DNA from: a virus
Direction: 5' to 3' (one strand)
Virus record (IMG/VR): IMGVR_UViG_3300010413_000033
Location: 1-58,951 of that record
DNA: 58,951 nt
Shown: positions 22,984-32,000 of the stretch, in pieces
Layout: each line of letters starts with the position of its first letter
Numbering within the stretch: position 1 is the stretch's first letter
The notes under the pieces: generated by a model
Database searches by the model: none
Seen by the model: the letters and a program-made list of their open reading frames with translations, nothing else
Told to the model about the DNA's origin: nothing
Position numbers and translations under genes: made by a program

Positions 22984-25900
22984 ATGGGAAGACTTGGAGA
23001 GGCATACGTAGAGGTCACGCTCAAAGGTGAAAAGTATTTTGCTGAGCTGAATTCACTTGAGAGCAAGACCTTGAAAGCAGCTACGGGCATTGAGACAGGC
23101 TTTGTGAAAAAGCTTGGTAGTGGCATACAAGGTCTTGAAAGGCAGTTGTTCAGTTTGAAGTCTGCCTTTGCCGCTACGGGTGCCGGATTCCTTGCCAAAG
23201 ATATCCTACAGCTGGGAGCTAACTTTGAGCGCACTATGAGTATGGTTCAAGTTGTTTCCAGAGCTACAGCTGAGGAATTTATTCAACTACGTGAAGCTGC
23301 ATTAGAGATGGGTGCTAGGACTGAATACTCGTCCACACAGGCAGGGAAAGCACTACACTATCTATCTATGGCTGGACTGTCTGTGCAGCAGCAATTAGTA
23401 GCACTACCACAAATGCTAGACCTTGCTACAGCTGGGCAGATAGACCTTGCCAGAGCTGCCGATATTTCTACGAATGTCATGTATCAAATGGGCCTAGCAG
23501 TCAATGAGCTGATCAGGGTAAATGATACATTCGTAGCTGTTCAATCTACATCGAATACGAACATTGAAGAATTGGCAGAGGCTTTTATATACGCAGGATC
23601 TAAAGCGAAAGAATTTGAAACAGATGTAGAGGAACTATCCTCTTTGATTGGTATGCTTGCGAATAGAGGTATCAAGGCATCTATGGCTGGTACTACACTA
23701 CGGCAAGCCATGATCGATCTTATCTCTCCATCTAAAAAGGCTCAGGAGATATTGGACAAATATGCAATTAGGATAGTAGAAGCAGATGGCAGCATGAGGA
23801 AGTTTGTAGATGTGTTGGGAGATATGGCAGATGCACAGATGAGCGTTGTAGAGACTACGGAGATATTTGGGGCGAGAGGTGGGAACATTTCACTACTGCT
23901 ATCTCAAGGGAGAATGGCAATAGAGGAATATATTTCCAGAATTCGTCACATGGAGGGAGTGAGCAAGACAGCCGCTGAGAGAATACGTAATGATATAAAA
24001 GGTATGTTTGAAGAGGTGGAGAGTGTCATTGAATCTGTAAAGCTTGAAGTTTTTGACGACTACAGAGATAGGCTGTATCAATTCCTGCTCGATTTTACGA
24101 AAGGTGTCAGGGACAACATGGGCAGGATCTCATCGTTTGTAGGAACGATAGGGAGCTTTTTACTGGATCTCAGTGAGGTAGGGCTGAAAATAGCTGGGTT
24201 GTTTGAAACTACGGTTAAGGGGTGGAATGCACTTCCAAGTGTAGTGCAAGATGTAGGCGTAGTAGGGGCCTTAGTAGGCGGAAAGAAGTTCAGGGCAGCA
24301 TTGGCACTACTGTCTACTACTGTGGGCGTAGTCACTGAGGCAATTGAAGCTGTTCAGCAATCGGAGGTATTAGCCAGCCCTAAAACGTTGGAGGAATACA
24401 ATGCAGCTGTAGAATTTCAGCTGACTACGTTGAATACTCTTTCTGCAAGGCTAGCAGAGGTGCAAAATTCTACTAGAGTACAGATGGCGATAGAGGCTGA
24501 AAGAGCTGGAGAACTACGTGGTGGTGAGTACTACAGAAAGAGTCTGATAGCAGCATTAGAGAAAGAGAAGGACAAACAGCTGGAGATAGTGAAAGGACTT
24601 GAAGCACAACGGCAACAAGTGGAGCTGTTGGATAAGAAGGAGAAGGAGCGCCTTAAATCAAAAGATGTTATGCTACGCCTAGAAATGGAGGCGGATCAGA
24701 TATATGCTATATACAAAAAGGTTTGGCAGGAACAGGAAAAAGCTATGACAGCCTTGGTCAGACCTACAGCGATGGAAATAGTAGCTGATATCCGGCCTAC
24801 TTATAGCAAAGAGGATATTAAAAAGCTAGAGAAAGAAGTGGAAGAAGCTTTCAAGTCTACATATGCAGGAGCGAAAAAACAATTAGAGGAGAAGAGAGCA
24901 GAGCTACTACTATTTACAGCTGGAGATGCAAAAGCGGCAATAGCAATAAATAAAAAATTTAATGATGATGTAGAAAAACTACAGAAGGAGCATTTTGCAA
25001 AAAGAGAGAAGAGTTTGAAGGACTGGTCTACTGACCACTACGAAACCGTTGTAGCTGCATACAACAAAGAAAAAGATTTTATGAAGTCCTTGGAGGATGC
25101 TAGAATATCTGCGATGGAGGATGGGCAGCAAAAGGAACTGGCTATTTTAGACAGGCACATCAGAGAGATGAAAGAAAAGGCTCTGGAGATAGCAGATCCA
25201 GAAGACTACAGACTGGCTATGGCGCAAATAGAAAAGATAGCGGAGGAAGCTGCCTCTACTATCTCAAAAAAATACAGAGAAAAAGCAGAGAAGGAGCGAG
25301 AGAAGGAACTAGAGAAAGCCCAAAAGCAATGGGAGCAGTTTACAGAAAGGATGTACAACACTTTAGCAGATAGTATCTATCAGTTTTTTGATAAGGGAAT
25401 AGAAAGCTTTTCAGACTTTTGGGACACTGTAGTAGACTACGGAAAGAAAGCCTTTGCTAACCTGATAGCATGGATAGGAACACAAAAGATAGTGCTACCA
25501 ATTGCCGCGCAGATACTTCCAGCAATTGGAGGTACTGGGCTAGTACCTGATGATGTGCTTAAAGCTATGGGATTGCCTACTGGCGCTGGCGGCACTACAG
25601 CTGCTGGCGGCACTACAGCTGCTGCAAATCCGTTGAAATCTGCCGGAACGTCGTGGCTTGGTAGTAAGATGGCTGGGGCTGGCGGTTTCCTGTCTACTCC
25701 GTTGTGGACTACGCCTGGGGCCTTGCCAACTACTTACGATGCCGCTACGGGTTTACCGATGTGGCTACAGACCGAGACAGCTGGTCCTACGCTTGCAGGG
25801 GCAGGAATAGCAGGAATGGCAGGGATGCTTGGCTATCAATATATCGGAGGTGCGATAGGACTACCACAAGGACAATATAGTGGGCTGGGAGCTGGCTTAG

Positions 25901-28215
25901 GTGGAGCTGGAGGATTCATTGGAGGGTCTGCGTTGGGTGCTACACTAGGTAGTGCTGCTCCAGTAGTGGGAACGATTGTAGGTGCTATCCTTGGTGGTGT
26001 TCTTGGTAGTATGCTTGGAGAAGGAGAAAAGAAGCCTAAGCTTCAGCTAGGGGCTGGTACACAGGTTCAGGAAGGTAGGCCCTACGTCACTACGCCTTTC
26101 GGAAGACTTGGAATAGATATGGCTAGCCAGATCGACACAGACCAGTTTAAACCTGTGCTGGAGAGCATCAAAGTAGTGACAGAGCTTATGGCAGATTCGA
26201 TGTCAGAAGGAATGATTAGTAGTGTCAAGGATGCCTTGTCGGATTGGAGTAGTAGTAAGATCAAAGGAGAGATGTCAGCGAAGGATATTGAAGGACTATT
26301 CAAGGAGTATTTTCAAGCTATAGGAGCCGCGTGGAATACAGAGTTTGGCGATTGGGTAGCTACGTTCAATGGTAGTATTGAAGAACTACTGAACAAGGTA
26401 CAAGCTCACATAGAAGTAGTGAAAGAGATAAATGCTATCCTAGATCCTGACACACGTAGTGATAGAGAAAAAGCGATAGATGCAGTAAATGAAAAGTATG
26501 ATGCTATGAAGACTACGTTGGAGGAGACAGGTGGCAGCATAGAAGAGCTGACAAGGTTGGAACAGGCAAGGAACATAGTTCTGGCGAATACAGGAAAGTA
26601 CTACGATGATTTGATAGTGGCACAGGAAAGCTACTTGAAATCTATAAAGATGCAACTACAGGGAGTTGAAAGTGGTGAGGCGACACTACGTCTTTTCTCT
26701 GAGAGCATAGGTTCTAGCTATGAGGATATCCTGGGCAATTGGGAGAACATAAAAAGCGCACTACTAGAAGGTAGTTTAGACGATTGGAAAGCTTGGGCAA
26801 AGGAATTGGGTATCTCCTTGGAGGATCTGACAGGCATAGTGATGAGCTTTGACGATGCCGCAAAGAGTGCTGCCGCCAGCTTGTCAAACGCTACTACTAT
26901 ACTACAGGGCATATGGAATGAGAAAACACGACAAACTAAATGGGGAGAGGAAGTCACTCCGCGATGGGGCGCTATTTATCAGACCTACGGAGAGGGAAAG
27001 ACATTCACACAATTCACTACTCAAGTTTTGGATATGGCGCGTAGTGGTAAGATAACCGCAGATATGCTGGATGTCGTAGCTAAAGAGCTTAACATAGTAG
27101 GTGTGACAGCCGAGACACTAGCTAACGATATAGCTATGGCTGCCGAATATCAGGATCAGGCAAATGATGCGCTGAAAGATTCTATCTCTTCATCTCAAGA
27201 TTTTTCATCAGCTCTAGATGATGCTACGAAAAGGCTTGAGGAACTACAGAACGTGATGAAGGGAATAGACGATCTCATAAGAGAGCTGACTATCGGCAAA
27301 TATGCGCCAGTGCAATCTTTGGAAGGATTTCAGAATGAGTATGCGAGACTACTTGATGAGGTGAAGACTAAAGGCACTACTGAAGCACTATCCGCTTTTG
27401 AGAGTTTTCTACCTGACTACCTCAATTTCCTGAACGCATATGGCATGGACTACAAAGACGTAGTTGGTGGTGTAGTGACAGATCTGAAGGGGGTCAAAGA
27501 GGCGCTCGTAAAAGATGAACAGGTTGAACTACTGAAACAGATCGAATTGAACACAAGGAACACTTCCGTAGGTGTCAGTGCTGTAGGAAGCATACTAACC
27601 AGCTCAAGTAGTGCCTCATTGAACTACACAGACATAGCAAATCTTCTTTCTGGATTTACTGAAAACAAGCTACCAGAACAGACTACTGTAGAAAATCCAA
27701 AATGGGCAGAGGACTACAAATATTTTCAAGAACAATATGGGATGTCCTTCACTCCAGAGATGGCCTCAGAGTGGGTCAAACTATACAATCAATACAAGAA
27801 CGATACAGCCACTATTGAGTACATAGCGGATCTTTGGGACATGGATGTAAATACACTACATACTGAGTTTGCCAGATTGACGGCGGCTTTAATGGACTAC
27901 AAAGATTGGATGTATCAAAGCACTACGCCTATACCGCAGTATCAATATGGTGGTGTGCAGGAGACTCCTACACTTGCCAGTATTGCAGAAGGTGGACCTG
28001 AAGCAATAGTCCCACTACGTAGAGGGATGATCCCTGTTAAGATTCTAGGAGATTCCAAACCACAGGGGGCCACTACTACTATTGTAGAGGCTAAGTCACA
28101 TGATATTCATATCCATCTTGAGGTGGATGGGAAGCAGATCGGTTATGTAGTGGCTAGGCAAGCTGCTACGAATACAGAGCTAATATCAGCGCTCAATTCT
28201 ATAAAGAAGAAGTAG
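22984..28215 (+). CDS. Tape measure protein (TP901 family)
   Basis: A 1743-residue protein that sets tail length and helps DNA entry. Residues about 70-340 match the TP901 core domain: ATAEEFIQLREAALEMGARTEYSSTQAGKALHYLSMAGLSVQQQ, TSTNIEELAEAFIYAG-like segments, and IFGARGGNISLLLSQG. Coiled coils fill about 480-860. A Gly/Ala-rich hydrophobic stretch (GGSALGATLGSAAPVVGTIVGAILGGVLG, about 970-1016) could insert into a membrane. The end has EGGPEAIVPLRRGMIPV (about 1668), typical of tape-measure C-termini. By the usual 0.15 nm per residue the tail would be about 260 nm. No peptidase or lysozyme domain is evident. Confidence 0.93.
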   Translation: MGRLGEAYVEVTLKGEKYFAELNSLESKTLKAATGIETGFVKKLGSGIQGLERQLFSLKSAFAATGAGFLAKDILQLGANFERTMSMVQVVSRATAEEFIQLREAALEMGARTEYSSTQAGKALHYLSMAGLSVQQQLVALPQMLDLATAGQIDLARAADISTNVMYQMGLAVNELIRVNDTFVAVQSTSNTNIEELAEAFIYAGSKAKEFETDVEELSSLIGMLANRGIKASMAGTTLRQAMIDLISPSKKAQEILDKYAIRIVEADGSMRKFVDVLGDMADAQMSVVETTEIFGARGGNISLLLSQGRMAIEEYISRIRHMEGVSKTAAERIRNDIKGMFEEVESVIESVKLEVFDDYRDRLYQFLLDFTKGVRDNMGRISSFVGTIGSFLLDLSEVGLKIAGLFETTVKGWNALPSVVQDVGVVGALVGGKKFRAALALLSTTVGVVTEAIEAVQQSEVLASPKTLEEYNAAVEFQLTTLNTLSARLAEVQNSTRVQMAIEAERAGELRGGEYYRKSLIAALEKEKDKQLEIVKGLEAQRQQVELLDKKEKERLKSKDVMLRLEMEADQIYAIYKKVWQEQEKAMTALVRPTAMEIVADIRPTYSKEDIKKLEKEVEEAFKSTYAGAKKQLEEKRAELLLFTAGDAKAAIAINKKFNDDVEKLQKEHFAKREKSLKDWSTDHYETVVAAYNKEKDFMKSLEDARISAMEDGQQKELAILDRHIREMKEKALEIADPEDYRLAMAQIEKIAEEAASTISKKYREKAEKEREKELEKAQKQWEQFTERMYNTLADSIYQFFDKGIESFSDFWDTVVDYGKKAFANLIAWIGTQKIVLPIAAQILPAIGGTGLVPDDVLKAMGLPTGAGGTTAAGGTTAAANPLKSAGTSWLGSKMAGAGGFLSTPLWTTPGALPTTYDAATGLPMWLQTETAGPTLAGAGIAGMAGMLGYQYIGGAIGLPQGQYSGLGAGLGGAGGFIGGSALGATLGSAAPVVGTIVGAILGGVLGSMLGEGEKKPKLQLGAGTQVQEGRPYVTTPFGRLGIDMASQIDTDQFKPVLESIKVVTELMADSMSEGMISSVKDALSDWSSSKIKGEMSAKDIEGLFKEYFQAIGAAWNTEFGDWVATFNGSIEELLNKVQAHIEVVKEINAILDPDTRSDREKAIDAVNEKYDAMKTTLEETGGSIEELTRLEQARNIVLANTGKYYDDLIVAQESYLKSIKMQLQGVESGEATLRLFSESIGSSYEDILGNWENIKSALLEGSLDDWKAWAKELGISLEDLTGIVMSFDDAAKSAAASLSNATTILQGIWNEKTRQTKWGEEVTPRWGAIYQTYGEGKTFTQFTTQVLDMARSGKITADMLDVVAKELNIVGVTAETLANDIAMAAEYQDQANDALKDSISSSQDFSSALDDATKRLEELQNVMKGIDDLIRELTIGKYAPVQSLEGFQNEYARLLDEVKTKGTTEALSAFESFLPDYLNFLNAYGMDYKDVVGGVVTDLKGVKEALVKDEQVELLKQIELNTRNTSVGVSAVGSILTSSSSASLNYTDIANLLSGFTENKLPEQTTVENPKWAEDYKYFQEQYGMSFTPEMASEWVKLYNQYKNDTATIEYIADLWDMDVNTLHTEFARLTAALMDYKDWMYQSTTPIPQYQYGGVQETPTLASIAEGGPEAIVPLRRGMIPVKILGDSKPQGATTTIVEAKSHDIHIHLEVDGKQIGYVVARQAATNTELISALNSIKKK

Positions 28216-28231
28216 TGTAGTGAGATAGGCT

Positions 28232-28651
28232 ATGTCAGATGTAAAAATGTATGACTACTTTTCAGGGACAGTAACACCGGACTACACTGGAGCCATATTG
28301 ACCTTGAATCCTACGAATACATTGGTTGAAGAAGGAGATTTCAATCAGATCACACATGTTTATGTGGATGGTAGCAGGGAGACAAAGAACCTATCATCAA
28401 CACCTGTTTTCTATGTAACACTACAATGGAAAAATCGTAGCACTTCAGATGCAGGAACTATATTTGATTTCTACTTTAGCACATCAAAGGCTTATGGCAT
28501 GGCACGTAGTTTTAAGTGGACGCATTTTGATGGATATACATACACCGTGAAGTTTGCCAGTAAGTTAGGGAGAAAATATGATGACAACATTATTTCTCTC
28601 ATGTCGCTGGAAGGAATAAAACTACTAGTGCTTGGTGTTGCACCTCCTTAA
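28232..28651 (+). CDS. Tail tip protein, paralogue 1
   Basis: A 139-residue protein after the tape measure. The pattern MYDYFSGTVTPDYTGAILTLNPTNTLVEEGDFNQITHVYVDGSRE ... FYVTLQWKNRSTSDAGTIFDFYFSTSKAYGMARSFKWTHFDGYTYTVKFASKL resembles small tail-tip proteins (DUF2460/DUF1833-like layout) that follow tape measures in long-tailed phages. It is about two-thirds identical to the next gene, showing a tandem duplication. A structural role at the distal tail is likely. Confidence 0.7.
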   Translation: MSDVKMYDYFSGTVTPDYTGAILTLNPTNTLVEEGDFNQITHVYVDGSRETKNLSSTPVFYVTLQWKNRSTSDAGTIFDFYFSTSKAYGMARSFKWTHFDGYTYTVKFASKLGRKYDDNIISLMSLEGIKLLVLGVAPP

Positions 28652-28672
28652 TAGAGCTGGGTATTTCGTGCT

Positions 28673-29089
28673 ATGGCAGATAAAGAGATCTATGATTATT
28701 TTACAGGCACAGTGGCAGCAGACTACTCGACCACTACGTTGAGTGTGCTGCCTACAAATGTGCTGGTTGAAGAGGGCGATTTCAATCAGGTTGCTCATGT
28801 CTATGATGATGGAAGCAGGGAGGTAGTGACGGAATCCGCTACTCCAGTTTTCTATGTAACACTACAATGGAAAAATCGTAGTCTGATAGATGCAGGAACC
28901 ATATTTGATTTCTATTTTGATACGGCAAAGGCTTATGGAATGGCCCGTAGTTTTAAGTGGTCTCATTTCGATGGACACACATACACGGTGAAGTTTGCCA
29001 GTAAACTACAGAGGGTCTACGATAACAATCTGACTACTCTCATGACTATTGAAGGTATCAAGTTTATTGTGTTGGGGGTCTCTCCATAA
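28673..29089 (+). CDS. Tail tip protein, paralogue 2
   Basis: A 138-residue protein aligned end to end with the preceding one (KEIYDYFTGTVAADYS, VLVEEGDFNQVAHVYDDGSRE, FYVTLQWKNRSLIDAGTIFDFYF, YGMARSFKWSHFDGHTYTVKFASKL). The two were made by tandem duplication and have diverged mostly in the N-terminal third. Having two copies may allow a hetero-oligomeric ring at the tail tip. The stop overlaps the next start as TAATG. Confidence 0.7.
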   Translation: MADKEIYDYFTGTVAADYSTTTLSVLPTNVLVEEGDFNQVAHVYDDGSREVVTESATPVFYVTLQWKNRSLIDAGTIFDFYFDTAKAYGMARSFKWSHFDGHTYTVKFASKLQRVYDNNLTTLMTIEGIKFIVLGVSP

Positions 29090-32000
29090 TGAGGACACTG
29101 AATGGGACACAACAAACTCTTGTAGATGCTGCCTACAAGGAGAAGTCTTGGCTGTTTACCGTAGTCACTGTAGGTGTTTCCACTTATAGGTGGTCGTTAA
29201 AAGCCAAGAGCTACGGAGGGCAGAGCTACACTGCGAAGATACAAGAGTTTAAAGGGATAACACTATCTGCCAACAAAAGTGAGTTTGGAATACAGGCACC
29301 TAATGACCTGAGCTTTGTAGTAGGCAATGCCGATGATGCCCTTACAGCATCCGACTTTGAAGGTGCCTCAGTCACTATCACTCCAGTTCTTGAAAGTGGA
29401 GGGACAGAGTCATCACTACCAGGGTGGAAGTTTGTAGTGAGGAAGTGCTGGGGGTACTACGGAAAGCTGTTCTTCATTTGTGAGGACTTCATTCAGCAAT
29501 ATCTGAAAGGAGAATATCCAAATACCAAACTGGTCAAAGAGCTTGCGCCATCTACACATAGTATAGAGGACAATCTTTGCGTTCCTGTAGTGTTTGCTAA
29601 TTCTACCTATAAAGCCTACATACCAATACGCCCTGTATACGTGACAGGTGATGCAAAAGCCTACTACGTTCTAGGACCATCCGGCCCTACCTACAACGTC
29701 TACGAATGCAAGTCTCCTAGAGCATGGCCTACACAATCTACTTGGATATCCACTACGGGTGGTGGTAGTTACACATTTACCCAGTCAACGAAAACGTTGG
29801 ATGGCGATTCAATGCGAGTCATTGAGCCTATCATAGCAGATGCAAATAAGGATGGGACGGTTGACTCAGCTGGCTTTTTCGAGAATGGGGATTTTCTACA
29901 CGACGTTCCGTTTAAATACTACACAAGCACCTCCGACTACACCTCCCCAGCTAATGTCATTTCACAGGTACTACAGGGATATGGTGTTGATAGTGGAGAT
30001 ATAGATACAGCTGGAAGTTTTGCAAGCGCAGCTACTACATATGCCTCATGGGGCTTAGTGTGGTATGGAGGATTTTTCTTTAAAGAGGACAGGAAGGTAC
30101 TACTGGCAAAGCTTCTTGCGATGTGCCATAGTGTGCTACGCATTACAGATAAGGTGGAGCTGCATCCACTATCTAAAACGTCACAGAAGACTTTCACCAA
30201 GGCACTACGTTTGAAAGCTACAGATGGCAGTCATGATGCAAGTGGTAGTAGTGATGGAACGTTCAGCTATGAGCCTCTGGATGATCCACTATATGATAGT
30301 GGATACATAGCACTACAAGAAGCAGGACAGCCACAAGATCAACTACTAAAAGCCCTTGTCTCTGCAAGGTCTACAGGTGAGACAGACTACATATCAAGTG
30401 AGGTAGTGGAATTCCCACTAGTAGCCGATACGCAGGACGCGCAAGCTCTTGGCACGTTGTACTTTCAGCGCAAATATAGACGTAGTGGCAGGATCTCTTT
30501 TTCAGAAGGTAGTAGTGCTATAGTGCTTGAACCGGATGACGTAGCCACTATTAACAATTCGCTTTACGGTGGAAGCACAGCGTTTTTTATTGAGGACATA
30601 AGGATAAATGAAGATTTCACCGTAGATATCACTGGCATAGTCCCAAAGGAAAGTCTGGTTGATTTTGGTGATCTCGCGCCATCAGCTATCACGTTCGGGA
30701 CAGACACTAGCAGCTCATTTTGGAAGTATGTAGTATGCGGTCCTGACACTACAGTAAGTAGTGGATCAAAGACAAACATGCTTCCAGACAGACTACGAAT
30801 AGGTAGTGGAGCAAACTACATACTTCTTGACAACACAGATCCATCCATAAAGCTCTATGAAGGGGCGCAGAAAAGAGTTGAGATAGGTGATATTGGGGCT
30901 TCTACCTATGGCATAGCTTTCTACACTCCTGGCGGAGCTACCTCCCTGATCATAGATGCTTCACATAACACTATTACAGAGATGGAATATGAGATCTACA
31001 CCTCTGGAATCATTCGCACTAATGCTAATGTAGCTGCCAGTGGTGGATGGTCCGTTGACAAGGACCACATGATAGCCTATACAAACGCTCCATTGAAAGT
31101 GTTTGAAGTAGTGTTCAGTGGTAGTGACTGGGGCGATTTCTACGTAGGTGATTATGCCAATGGAAATTCTGGATTGTTCTACGACCGTAGTGTGCCTGAG
31201 TTGTACTTTGCTGGGAATCTGACAGTAGATAGTTTTGCGCGTTTTCCAGAAGATAAGTTGATGGTGTTTTTCCTTGGAATGAATGAGGGCTATGGGATTT
31301 ATGTTCTGGACTCATCTTGTAGCAAATATAATTGTACATTTTACACAAGCTACTATCCAGCTTGGGCCGCTGCCTTTGGCATAGTGGGTGTGACAAGCCT
31401 GTGGTTCGATGGTGGAACTGCTAGTGACCTGATTTCTACAGACGACACTACTACTGCCAATCTTGAGCTTAACAATTCCTATTGGACCTTTTCCTTTTGG
31501 ATTAATCCGTATGCTAAGAGTGCTGGCACTACAACACAGGGCTGGTTTTTCCGTCGTGGAACAGGCTGGAACACAAATGGGAATATGATCCTGTATGATT
31601 ATACAAACGAAAGGCTTGTGTTTTACTCCCATAGTGCAAGTGTGAACAATGCTCATAGTATGGATGCCAATACATTCGACACTCTGGAGCTTTGGTATCA
31701 TGTAGCTATCACTTGCGACAAAAGCGATGTTATCTTTTATGTCAATGGTGAACAGGTCGGAGATCCAGTTCCTTTTGTAGCAGGAACTACTTGTAGTAGT
31801 GCTACGTTCATTGGTGGCAACAGTGGTGTTGCTGACACTGGTTTCCGTGGCTATCTGGATCAATTCAGAGTGTACCGTAGTGCTTCTAATAGTGCTGCTT
31901 GTCTTGGTGCTAATCAGGTAAAGGCCCTGTATCTCTACCCTGGCGGAAACGTAGGGGGCCGTATCACAGCCCATTCTGTAGTTGTTGGAGACAGCACAGA

